A stretch of DNA of 55,350 nucleotides. Origin: Rubripirellula sp. Lineage in GTDB: Bacteria; Planctomycetota; Planctomycetia; Pirellulales; Pirellulaceae. The stretch is from contig JAAXJB010000069.1 of NCBI GenBank assembly GCA_012270065.1, positions 13,381 to 68,730 on the forward strand, read 5' to 3'. The translations under genes and the position numbers were made by a program. Positions 30,391 to 38,777 of the stretch are shown piece after piece; positions within the stretch are counted from its first letter, which is position 1; each line of letters begins with the position of its first letter. The notes beneath the pieces were generated by a model. The model had not been told where the DNA came from, did no database searches, and was given only the letters and a program-made list of their open reading frames with translations.

Positions 30391-30927
30391 ATGACTGACA
30401 GCCAGCCGATCCAGCAATACCTGCAGCTACGCAGTGAATTCATGGGATATCTGTACGCGATCACCCGGGACGCCGAACTGGCAGAGGAGGTGTATCAGAA
30501 TTCTGCGGTCGTCGTCATTGAGAAGGCAAACAGTGACGAGGAAATTCGCAATTTCCGTGCATGGGCCAAAGAAGTCATACGCAGACAGGCGCTTCATGCC
30601 ATTCGCACCAGAGAAACCTCTCGACGTCACGGTCGAGCCATCGCACCTGAATTGCTCGATGCTATCGCTGACACCTTCAGCAAGGATCAATCCACCGATT
30701 CAGTCGTCCACAACGAAGCAACTGCCATGCAAAAGTGCGTGGACGAACTGCCAGATGAAAAACGGAAACTGATCGCCATGCGCTACGAAAGCGATGCCGG
30801 GTTCGACGAAATCTCAAGCAGCATGAACTCGACGCCCGCTGCGGTTCAAAGGGCACTGAGTCGAATCAGAAAGGTGCTGCATGACTGCACTCAGCGGCGT
30901 CTTGCTTTGACGGAGGGACATGGATGA
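30391..30927 (+). CDS. Sigma-70 factor, Rhodopirellula/Verrucomicrobium type
   Basis: 178-residue ECF-like sigma factor. Region 2 is near 12-75 (FMGYLYAITRDAELAEEVYQ, NFRAWAKEVIRRQALHAIR), including the core-binding helix and the -10 recognition segment. Region 4 is near 118-165 (CVDELPDEKRKLIAMRYES, FDEISSSMNSTPAAVQRALS), a helix-turn-helix for -35 recognition. The start ATG 30391 has a strong CAGGAG at 6-nt spacing, one of the best ribosome-binding sites in the window. Its stop overlaps the start of the anti-sigma gene by 4 bp (ATGA), so the two are coupled. It probably directs RNA polymerase to its own promoter and to nearby secreted-enzyme genes; the regulon is inferred from position only. 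Confidence 0.95.
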   Translation: MTDSQPIQQYLQLRSEFMGYLYAITRDAELAEEVYQNSAVVVIEKANSDEEIRNFRAWAKEVIRRQALHAIRTRETSRRHGRAIAPELLDAIADTFSKDQSTDSVVHNEATAMQKCVDELPDEKRKLIAMRYESDAGFDEISSSMNSTPAAVQRALSRIRKVLHDCTQRRLALTEGHG

Positions 30928-31919
30928 GCGAAACGAACAGTAAGACAAAGGAGATTGAGGCACTGATTTTCGGTCACTTTGATCACAGCCTGACAGAGCA
31001 ACAGGAAAGCGAGTTAGCACAACTCCTCAGGAAGTGCCCTGAGACAAGAGCCAGATTCTGCACGCAGATGCGTATGGAAGGAAGGTTGCACTCTCTCGGC
31101 CGTGACGGTTTTCTGTCACCACCAGCACCGGATTTTGTGGCCGAAGCCGAAGCTTCCGCATGGGACAACCAGCATGAAGTGACACCGCCTTCAAAAACTT
31201 CGTCCAAACGCAGGTTCAGAACGGCAATCACGTCATGGGTGGTTGCAGCAACCGCATTACTTTTACTGCTCACATCATGGTCACTGTGGCCTTCCGGCGT
31301 CAGCGCTGCGAGCGTGCTGGAGCAAGCAATTGAGGCCGCAAAGGAAACGGTGGATCGGACCTACCGCGTGACTCTGCTCAACCCCATAGATCAGACTGTC
31401 GAGCAGGAACTCCGACTCGATCTGCGTGGCGCATCACAATTCGTCATCCGTCCTGTGGATGGTTCCTACATCATGGGAAGCGATGGAAGTGAATTCTGGA
31501 TCACTCGTCCAAACGGACCGGTATGGGTCACCAATACTTACCGGTCTCTTGCTCCCGCCTTGCGACGTCGAATTCCAAATCGACGGATTCTTGGGCTGGC
31601 GACATCACCCAACGAACCATTGATGCTCGAAATCAGCGGACTGATGACGCTGATCAAACGAAATTACGACATCGAACTTGTCAATTCGCCCGGGTCGCCC
31701 GAACACCACGTTCGCGCTACGTTGCGATCCGCAAGACCGAATGTTCCCCAACATATCGAATTCTGGGCGGACTCTGATACTGGCGTCGTCACCAAGGCAG
31801 TAACCCACTGGCCAAATCAGAGCAGCAGAGCGTTGGAACTTGTGACGTCTGAACCTCTGCACCAGGACTGGCTTCACTACTCTCATCATGCGCCAAACGC
31901 GCGCGTCATCGATCTGTGA
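30924..31919 (+). CDS. Anti-sigma factor, single-pass, LolA/RseB-like outer domain
   Basis: 331 residues. The cytoplasmic N-terminus (1-100) contains LIFGHFDHSLTEQQESELAQ and RARFCTQMRMEGRL, the pattern of FecR-type/planctomycete anti-sigma proteins. One membrane helix lies at about 103-120 (SWVVAATALLLLLTSW). The periplasmic part (about 130-331) has strands reminiscent of the LolA/LolB/RseB fold (YRVTLLNPIDQTVEQELRLD, GSDGSEFWITRPNGP), a fold used for lipid or lipoprotein sensing. It should hold the cognate sigma factor at the membrane until a cell-envelope or substrate signal arrives. It follows the sigma gene with a 4-bp overlap. The fold assignment is by eye. Confidence 0.87.
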   Translation: MSETNSKTKEIEALIFGHFDHSLTEQQESELAQLLRKCPETRARFCTQMRMEGRLHSLGRDGFLSPPAPDFVAEAEASAWDNQHEVTPPSKTSSKRRFRTAITSWVVAATALLLLLTSWSLWPSGVSAASVLEQAIEAAKETVDRTYRVTLLNPIDQTVEQELRLDLRGASQFVIRPVDGSYIMGSDGSEFWITRPNGPVWVTNTYRSLAPALRRRIPNRRILGLATSPNEPLMLEISGLMTLIKRNYDIELVNSPGSPEHHVRATLRSARPNVPQHIEFWADSDTGVVTKAVTHWPNQSSRALELVTSEPLHQDWLHYSHHAPNARVIDL

Positions 31920-32012
31920 ACCGAAAATCAGAAAAAACCATGTCTGATTTATGGCAATCGCGTACCTGTAGATGACGACACCGACTCTTCCCTTCGTTTC
32001 CGAGCATGAGCC

Positions 32013-34361
32013 ATGAATAGAATTCTGTCTGTTTTCTGTGCCTGCATTGCAATTTCCAGCCTGATTGCAGTCGCCAAGGTGAATACAAAAGACGATATCA
32101 AGACACGGATTCTCCGCCTGTTTCCTGATGCAGATGCCAACGGCGATGGAGCCATTTCGGACAAAGAAGAAGCCGCACTTGCACGCCGGGCAATCGCCCG
32201 ACATCCAAAAGCAGATGCCAACAGTGACGGTATCCTTTCGACAAAGGAGAAGCATGCGTTACTCAGTGCTGCCGAACAGAAGTTCAAAAAAGACCGGAAT
32301 GACACAAACAGCATTTCGTCCCGAGGGATATCCGAATCCGATGACCTGGGGCCCGGCACAAAATCAATGGAATCACCTGTCAGGCGTGGCCCCCAACTCG
32401 TCAAACCTGGTGAACACGGCATCGGCAAGCAGATTCCCCAGCTCCCGTTCCAGGACATCAACGGACAAACTCATTCGCTTGCCGACTTTGCTGACCGAAA
32501 GGCGATTGTATTTGCAATGACCGGAACGGGGTGCCCTCTGTGCCTGAAGTACGCCCCTACGCTGGCCAGCATCGAAAAGCAGTATCGCAGCCGTGGTGTT
32601 GAATTCATTTACATCAACCCAAACCAGTCGGAGCAGAAGAAAGAATTGATCGGCGCGATCGAAACGCATGGCTTCCAAGGGCCGTATGTCCAGGACGGTG
32701 AAAAGGAACTGCCCCTGGCCTTGAATGCAAAAACCACCACGGAGGTTTTCGTGCTGGACCGGGCGAGAACTCTCGTGTTCCGTGGCGCGGTGGACGACCA
32801 GTACGGATTTGGGTATTCGCTGGAAGTTCCACGCCGTCACTATCTCGTTGATGCCCTCGATGCCGCATTGGAGGGCAGGACACCGGCGATTCAGGCAACA
32901 ACATCGCCAGGTTGCGAGCTTTACTACACATCAGATGCCACAACCGAACACACAATCACCTACCACAATCGAATTTCAAGAATCATTCAGGCAAACTGCC
33001 TCGAGTGCCACCGCACAGAAGGCACGGCACCAATGGCATTTGAGTCCTATGAGGGCGTCAAAGACTACGCGGGCATGATCGGCGATGTCGTCCAACGGGG
33101 AATCATGCCGCCGTGGTTTGCCGCGCCCGCGAACACCGGTTCAAGCGGCGAGCCAGACCCACTGCACTGGGCAAACGACAGGTCTCTTTCGGATGCTGAA
33201 AAAAATGACCTTTTCAAGTGGATCAACACCGGTGCACCTGAGGGTGATCCCGCTGACAAACCCCTTGCCAAAACCTTCCCCAATGGTTGGCTGATTGGCA
33301 AACCAGACACGACGTTTCGCTTGCCGAAACCAATTCCGGTTCAAGCAACGGGCACAATGCCCTATCAACACGTGACGATCGCAACCCAACTACCAGAGGA
33401 CAAATGGGTCAAAGCCATCGAGATTCGCCCTGGTGCTCCTGACGTCGTTCACCACGTGATTGTTTACATCAAGCCCGAATCTCCCAAAAAGCGTCAGGTC
33501 AAAGAGTTCTGGGCGGGGTATGCTCCTGGAAACAGCACCTGGATCTATCCCGATGGTTACGCGCGACGACTGCCAAAAGGCGCAACATTGGAATTTGAAA
33601 TGCATTACACCCCGAACGGTAAAAAAACTTTTGATCAAACCGAGATCGGACTGATCTACGCAGACGAGCCACCTCACCACGAAATCCGGGTGGCGGCGAT
33701 CGCGAACAGGAAACTTGAAATTCCACCCCGTGCTGCAAACCATCGTGTCGACGCAAGCTTGACTCTACCGTACGACGCCCAGATTCTGTCTTTCTTGCCT
33801 CACATGCATCTGCGAGGAAAATCGGCACGCTATGAACTCCTGTCGAATGGCACTGCAAAAACGTTGCTGGACGTACCACATTACGATTTCAATTGGCAGT
33901 TGCTTTACCGGCTAGCAGAACCGTTGACACTGGAAAAAGGAAACTCAATCCGTTTCACTGGCTGGTTCGACAACAGCGCTGACAATCCCGCAAATCCCGA
34001 CCCGAATGTCACTGTCCACTGGGGCCAACAGACAGAAGATGAAATGCATGTGGGTTACGTTGAGTATGTGGTATCAGGGGCAGTACCGGGCAGCCCCATC
34101 GCCGCAATGAGACCCACTCGCCCGGCATCACAAACGGTTACATCACGTCCATCCAGAAACAAGGGAAATGCGGTTCAGATCGGCGGACACACAGTCCAAC
34201 GCAATGCCATTGTGGACACACTTCGAAAACTCGACAGCGACAATGATGGCCGTGTCAGCCAATCGCAGATCCCCGAAAAATACATCCAGATTTTCAATGC
34301 AATCGACTCGAATTCGGATGGAGTGGTCACGGATAAAGAAGTCATGGCAGCATTGAATTGA
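32013..34361 (+). CDS. EF-hand / redoxin / cytochrome c / copper-monooxygenase-like fusion
   Basis: 782 residues with a signal peptide (1-21). EF-hand loops at 41-52 and 68-79 (DANGDGAISDKE, DANSDGILSTKE). Redoxin/thioredoxin domain about 130-275 with C174-x2-C177 (TGTGCPLC). A cytochrome-type segment about 310-410 has CLECH at 329-333 followed by GTAPMAFESYEGVKDYA. The next part (about 450-690) resembles the copper type II ascorbate-dependent monooxygenase family (PHM/DBH), with His480-His481 (VVHHVIVYI) and His597-Met598-His599 (FLPHMHLRG) as likely copper ligands. Two more EF-hand loops close the protein (741-752, lacking the final Glu, and 765-776). An exported redox enzyme with unknown substrate. 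It lies 93 bp after the anti-sigma gene in the same direction. Confidence 0.92.
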   Translation: MNRILSVFCACIAISSLIAVAKVNTKDDIKTRILRLFPDADANGDGAISDKEEAALARRAIARHPKADANSDGILSTKEKHALLSAAEQKFKKDRNDTNSISSRGISESDDLGPGTKSMESPVRRGPQLVKPGEHGIGKQIPQLPFQDINGQTHSLADFADRKAIVFAMTGTGCPLCLKYAPTLASIEKQYRSRGVEFIYINPNQSEQKKELIGAIETHGFQGPYVQDGEKELPLALNAKTTTEVFVLDRARTLVFRGAVDDQYGFGYSLEVPRRHYLVDALDAALEGRTPAIQATTSPGCELYYTSDATTEHTITYHNRISRIIQANCLECHRTEGTAPMAFESYEGVKDYAGMIGDVVQRGIMPPWFAAPANTGSSGEPDPLHWANDRSLSDAEKNDLFKWINTGAPEGDPADKPLAKTFPNGWLIGKPDTTFRLPKPIPVQATGTMPYQHVTIATQLPEDKWVKAIEIRPGAPDVVHHVIVYIKPESPKKRQVKEFWAGYAPGNSTWIYPDGYARRLPKGATLEFEMHYTPNGKKTFDQTEIGLIYADEPPHHEIRVAAIANRKLEIPPRAANHRVDASLTLPYDAQILSFLPHMHLRGKSARYELLSNGTAKTLLDVPHYDFNWQLLYRLAEPLTLEKGNSIRFTGWFDNSADNPANPDPNVTVHWGQQTEDEMHVGYVEYVVSGAVPGSPIAAMRPTRPASQTVTSRPSRNKGNAVQIGGHTVQRNAIVDTLRKLDSDNDGRVSQSQIPEKYIQIFNAIDSNSDGVVTDKEVMAALN

Positions 34362-34428
34362 TTTCACGAAGACCGACCTCCCAACCACGATAAATCACAA
34401 CACGATCATCACCAAAGAAAGACTAACC

Positions 34429-35634
34429 ATGCCAAAAACCATATTCCGACTCATTGCATTCACCGTGATCCTAGGTTCCACCACAGCAATCTCGAATGAC
34501 AACTTTGCAAAAAAGATCCTGAGCTCCCAACCACAGGCAGACAGAGACGGTGATGGTGTACTTTCCGCCTCGGAAGAGGCTGCTGTGGTTCAACAGATCC
34601 TGAAACGGTATCCGCAGGTTGATCGAGATGGCGATGGCACACTGTCAGATTCAGAGAAGCAGAACCTGGTCCGGATGTCTGCCAATCGAACAAAAAAATC
34701 ACGACCAGCGGGGAGCAGGAAATCACCGAATGAAAACAATAGTTCCAGTGCATTGTTGACCCAATTGGGCCTCAAGGGTGAACTGGATATTGAATACAGG
34801 AAAAACACATCGCAGCAGCGAAACAAACTTGACTTCATTTATCCAAAAAACAAGGTATACGAAAAAGCGCCGCTCTTCATCTATATTCATGGTGGCGGTA
34901 ATACAGGCGGCACAAAAAACGCGATCTACAACAAAAGCTCACTTGTCCTCAAAGAGCTGACTGAAGCTGGCTTCGCAGTCGCCACTGTCGACTACCGCGT
35001 ATTCGGACAAGGTGAAGAACTTGGGTTTCACCACCTTTTCCAGGACTGCAAAGATGCGTTGCGTTTTCTGGCAAAGAACGCGGATCGGTTTGGGATCGAC
35101 CCGGACAAGTTCGTGACCTGGGGCACATCAGCCGGTGGATCAAAAGCTCTGATCACCGCGTTGACTGAAAGTGATTTTCTTCCGGGCGAGGTATCCGGGC
35201 CCGGAACCGAACACACCGTGATCGGCGCGATTTCTTTCTTTGGTGCAACCACTTACGTTGTTCCCGAACTATGGCAAAAGAGGCTCGAAAGATTCCCTTC
35301 GAGAAGCCAATCAAAAGCGGAAATGATGCTCAAGCCTTCTGATGGCATGAGCCCTGAGGAGATCCAAAAACTCGTCAGTGCGGACCAGCATCTGAAATCC
35401 GACAGTCCCCCAATTCTGTTGGTGCATGGTGACAATGATCCCGTTGTACCGATTGAACTTTCCAAGCATTTGCATGAAGTAGCAAAAAAGCGCAACCTCG
35501 ATGTGAAGCTGGTGGAGGTAAAGAATGCCGGACACGGGTTCAGCAAAGTCAGGGGAAATTCAGCTCAGCCGTCCATGACCTGGGAAGACACTCAGCGACT
35601 CGTCATTCAGCAAGTGATGGACTGGGTTCAATGA
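34429..35634 (+). CDS. Secreted esterase (alpha/beta hydrolase) with EF-hand pair
   Basis: 401 residues: signal peptide 1-20, two EF-hand loops at 38-49 and 65-76 (DRDGDGVLSASE, DRDGDGTLSDSE), a Ser/Lys-rich linker and an alpha/beta-hydrolase domain from about 115. The oxyanion HGGG starts at His154, the nucleophile is Ser234 in GTSAGG, and the acid is probably Asp335 or Asp337 (HGDNDP) with base His369 (AGHGF). This arrangement is that of the hormone-sensitive-lipase/BD-FAE-like carboxylesterases, which remove acyl groups (acetyl, feruloyl) from polysaccharides. The EF-hands should bind calcium and may help folding or anchoring in seawater. It is 67 bp after the redoxin fusion and likely in the same unit. 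Confidence 0.93.
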   Translation: MPKTIFRLIAFTVILGSTTAISNDNFAKKILSSQPQADRDGDGVLSASEEAAVVQQILKRYPQVDRDGDGTLSDSEKQNLVRMSANRTKKSRPAGSRKSPNENNSSSALLTQLGLKGELDIEYRKNTSQQRNKLDFIYPKNKVYEKAPLFIYIHGGGNTGGTKNAIYNKSSLVLKELTEAGFAVATVDYRVFGQGEELGFHHLFQDCKDALRFLAKNADRFGIDPDKFVTWGTSAGGSKALITALTESDFLPGEVSGPGTEHTVIGAISFFGATTYVVPELWQKRLERFPSRSQSKAEMMLKPSDGMSPEEIQKLVSADQHLKSDSPPILLVHGDNDPVVPIELSKHLHEVAKKRNLDVKLVEVKNAGHGFSKVRGNSAQPSMTWEDTQRLVIQQVMDWVQ

Positions 35635-35840
35635 TTCAGAGCCAGCAGAACATAGTTGCATGCCGCAATTGATGACGTTCAGCCATACTTTCTTATGCAT
35701 GCCGGTGGAACTTCGACGACACCGGCATGGTAGTCTTTAACACGATACCCCAGAACAAGTCAGCCAGAACGTCACGAAGCGACTGCCAGTGGCGAGAATC
35801 ACACAGAAGCAAACAGTCCATACTTGATCCGAGAACAGGA

Positions 35841-36953
35841 ATGATGGCTCGATACCATTTTTTGATCGCCCTTGCCGTTTTATCAGGATGTGCGGGCGCA
35901 ACACACACTGCAACGGCGCAGGATCTTACGCCTGAACAGAAGGAACGCATTTTGAAGCGTTTTCCTCGACTGGACATCGATGGAGACGGACAGTTGTCTG
36001 CCGAGGAGATCGCCCCCATACGTGAGCGTCTTCAGAATGCACAAAGACAGACAAAACCGAAGAGGAAGCCAGTTACCCGAAAAGGGCCGACACCGACGCA
36101 CGCGAATTTGCAGTACGGTGATCACAAGAATGCCGTGATGGATGTCTGGCTGGCTGATTCGGCAGAACCGACCCCGATCGTCGTGGCCATTCACGGGGGT
36201 GGGTTCAAGGGTGGCGACAAATCGAAGTATCACGGTTGTGCGGAACTCCAGGCGTGCCTCAAAAAGGGTGTGTCATTCGCGTCAATCAACTACCGGTTTC
36301 GTGACGAAGACCCACGTGGCATTCTCGCCTGCCTGCACGACAGCAAACGGGCGATCCAGTTCATTCGCCATCAGGCGAACCGATGGAACATCGACAAAAC
36401 ACGGGTCGCGGCCTTTGGCGGCTCCGCAGGTGCCGGCACGACGCTTTGGCTGGCGTGCCACGACGACATGGCTGACCCCGACAATACGGATCCGGTCCAA
36501 CGTGAATCCTCGCGTCTTGTTGTCGCAGGCTTATTGGCAACCCAGGCAACTTACGACGTGCTGCAGTGGAAAGACCTACTTCCATTGAAGGAACCATGGA
36601 CTTCCGAAATGCAAAAGGCTAGCGAAGCAGACATTCTGGTTGCTTACGGAGTCCAGTCGATGGATGAGCTGAATTCGGAAAAAGGAAAAGCAATCCGTAA
36701 AGAACGCGACATGCTGGCGTGGATGTCCTCGGATGATCCGCCAATCTGGATGAAGAACAATATGCGGGGCGGCCCGATAGCAACGAACGATCAAAACCAC
36801 AGAAACCATCATCCAGTGCACGTTGCATGCATCAAGAAACGGGCAGACGAGGTAGGAATTCAGACCGTGGCAATCGCTCCGGCAATCGGTCTCAAACCGG
36901 CCCCGGAAATCAGCATGATTGACTTTTTCTTCAAACACCTCGGTGTGAACTAG
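35841..36953 (+). CDS. Esterase lipoprotein (alpha/beta hydrolase) with EF-hand
   Basis: ATG 35841 (or 35844) after ACAGGA gives about 370 residues. The signal peptide ends in a lipobox LSGC with Cys17, so the protein should be lipid-anchored, unlike its neighbours. One EF-hand loop lies at 45-56 (DIDGDGQLSAEE) within KRFPRLDIDGDG, the same module as in the two preceding genes. The catalytic domain has HGGG at His118 and the nucleophile Ser195 in GGSAGAGT. The acid and base are not obvious, although a His-rich segment (NHRNHHPVH) lies near the expected place. Probable carboxylesterase acting at the cell surface on acylated glycans. An upstream start at 35727 is open but would bury the lipobox. 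Confidence 0.9.
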   Translation: MMARYHFLIALAVLSGCAGATHTATAQDLTPEQKERILKRFPRLDIDGDGQLSAEEIAPIRERLQNAQRQTKPKRKPVTRKGPTPTHANLQYGDHKNAVMDVWLADSAEPTPIVVAIHGGGFKGGDKSKYHGCAELQACLKKGVSFASINYRFRDEDPRGILACLHDSKRAIQFIRHQANRWNIDKTRVAAFGGSAGAGTTLWLACHDDMADPDNTDPVQRESSRLVVAGLLATQATYDVLQWKDLLPLKEPWTSEMQKASEADILVAYGVQSMDELNSEKGKAIRKERDMLAWMSSDDPPIWMKNNMRGGPIATNDQNHRNHHPVHVACIKKRADEVGIQTVAIAPAIGLKPAPEISMIDFFFKHLGVN

Positions 36954-37060
36954 ATTGTTCGTTTTCTGCCTGATCCGACGGTGATTTTTCATTCAACTTG
37001 ATCTCTTTACCCGGCCCCCTCACCAGAGTTCTCCCAAAAAGTTTCGCAAGGAATTCCAGC

Positions 37061-38671
37061 ATGAATAAGAATCCTGAGTCGACTGGTCCTGTCGGCCGAC
37101 GATCCATCATCAAGGGAGCAGCCAGTGCGAGTCTGATTGCGGCAACAAACGCGCCCAGAATTTTGCAAGCGTCCGAAGCTCGATCTGCAAAACCAGAGCT
37201 TGTTCGAGCCGAGAACAGCAAACCTGGCACTCGCGATTGGATGCTAACCAAGACGCGCACTGTGCCCGGCAAGATCAACAAGATTCTCTACAACGGGCGC
37301 TGCCAGCAGATCGAAGGCTACTGCAATACAAACAGCATTCGCGCGGGTGAGACCCTGAAAATCATGGTGAGTGCAAATCCCGCGTCTGATTTCAAGCTGG
37401 AGATCTTCAGAACGGGGTATTACGGTGGCAAGGGCGCACGACTGATGAAGACCATTGATTCGCTGCATGCTTTCACGCAGCCGGATCCATCGGTTGGAGA
37501 GAACTACGCTCGGGAGTGCCAGTGGGAGCCGACACTTGAACTGGAAATTCCTACTCACTGGCCCAGCGGTGTTTATCTGGGAAAGATGACCGCAGAAAAA
37601 AATGGCATTCAGAGCTATGTTATTTTCATCATTCGCGATGACCGAGCGTGCGACTTTCTCTTCCAGTGCAGCGATTTGACCTGGTCAGCATACAATCGTT
37701 GGCCGATGGACTATTCGATCTACACAGATCACGAGGACTGGACGACCATTGGCGTGCCCAGTGGCACGGTCAGTTTTAATCGCCCCTACGGTCTCTTCAC
37801 GCATCCGGTCAACCGGCTGAAGAATTCAGGTGGCAGCGGCGAGTATCTTCCGTGGGAGTTTCCTCTTTCATACTGGATGGAAAAACATGGGTATGACGTA
37901 TCCTACATCTCCAACGTCGACACCCACAGCGACCCCCAAGGGCTGCTCCGCGCGAAGGGATTTCTGTCAGTCGGTCACGACGAATACTGGAGCCTCGACA
38001 TGTATGAAAATGCAATCAAGGCACGCGATGCGGGAGTAAGCCTCGCGTTTTTCGGTGGCAACTCGGTTCTGTGCGTTGTTCCCATGCTGCCGTCTGCTAA
38101 CGGAACGCCGAATCGCAATATCCGCCGAGAGGGGTGGTTTCTCCCATTTCCTGAGAACCTGACCGAAGCACAGAAGAAAAGGCTTCTCAGCCGCTCACTC
38201 AACGACAAAACGTTCGAGCCGCGAATGGGACCTGATGGTGCGCTTCTGATGGGAGGACGCCTGGATCGCGAAGGCAGCGGCCGAGGAATCGGCGCGGGCG
38301 ATTGGACGTGTGCAATGCCAGATCACTGGCTGTTCGAAGGAACGGGAATGAAGAAGGGCGATTCCATCAAAGGCCTGCTGGGATGGGAGTGGCACGGTGC
38401 CCCAAGAATGGACCTGCCGGGAATGAAGGTTGTTGCTGAGGGAGACGCAATGGTCAACAAGAAAAAGGTGGGGCGATACACCGCCACACTCTATGACGGG
38501 CCAAAAGACAACATCGTTTTCAATGCCGCTACGATCTGGTGGGCCAATGGCTTGTCAAAACCGCCAGGCCACATGAATCCTCGCCGTCATGGAGTGGCTC
38601 AACAGGGACCAGATGAGCGCGTGCAAAAGATCACTCACAACCTGTTCAGACGGATGACCGCCACAGCTTGA
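37061..38671 (+). CDS. N,N-dimethylformamidase large-subunit-like protein, Tat-exported
   Basis: ATG 37061 with AAGGA 8 nt upstream gives 536 residues; earlier in-frame starts lack support. A twin-arginine signal (GRRSIIKGAASASLIAA, Arg13-Arg14) predicts export after cofactor insertion. The body resembles the large subunit of N,N-dimethylformamidase: an N-terminal beta-domain (FKLEIFRTGYYGGKGARL), then FLFQCSDLTWSAYNRWP, YDVSYISNVDTH and the hallmark GHDEYWS around His306, followed by FFGGNSVLC. The characterised enzyme has a mononuclear iron bound by Tyr and Glu residues; the Glu of HxEYW is likely one ligand (inference). Substrate is unknown; an amide substituent on an amino sugar or polyamine would fit the setting. 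Confidence 0.87.
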   Translation: MNKNPESTGPVGRRSIIKGAASASLIAATNAPRILQASEARSAKPELVRAENSKPGTRDWMLTKTRTVPGKINKILYNGRCQQIEGYCNTNSIRAGETLKIMVSANPASDFKLEIFRTGYYGGKGARLMKTIDSLHAFTQPDPSVGENYARECQWEPTLELEIPTHWPSGVYLGKMTAEKNGIQSYVIFIIRDDRACDFLFQCSDLTWSAYNRWPMDYSIYTDHEDWTTIGVPSGTVSFNRPYGLFTHPVNRLKNSGGSGEYLPWEFPLSYWMEKHGYDVSYISNVDTHSDPQGLLRAKGFLSVGHDEYWSLDMYENAIKARDAGVSLAFFGGNSVLCVVPMLPSANGTPNRNIRREGWFLPFPENLTEAQKKRLLSRSLNDKTFEPRMGPDGALLMGGRLDREGSGRGIGAGDWTCAMPDHWLFEGTGMKKGDSIKGLLGWEWHGAPRMDLPGMKVVAEGDAMVNKKKVGRYTATLYDGPKDNIVFNAATIWWANGLSKPPGHMNPRRHGVAQQGPDERVQKITHNLFRRMTATA

Positions 38672-38777
38672 TGGAAGCGCATGGGCGCATCCCATCATGC
38701 GAAACCAGCGTTTCAGAAACGGCATAAGAGTCCGTTGTCGCAGTTAAAAATCAAACCCGTATGTTTCATGAAAGCCA

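Noticed and set aside
31605-32255. Leftward 216-codon open frame
   Set aside because: It spans the 3' end of the anti-sigma gene and the start of the redoxin fusion on the opposite strand and reads as a shadow.
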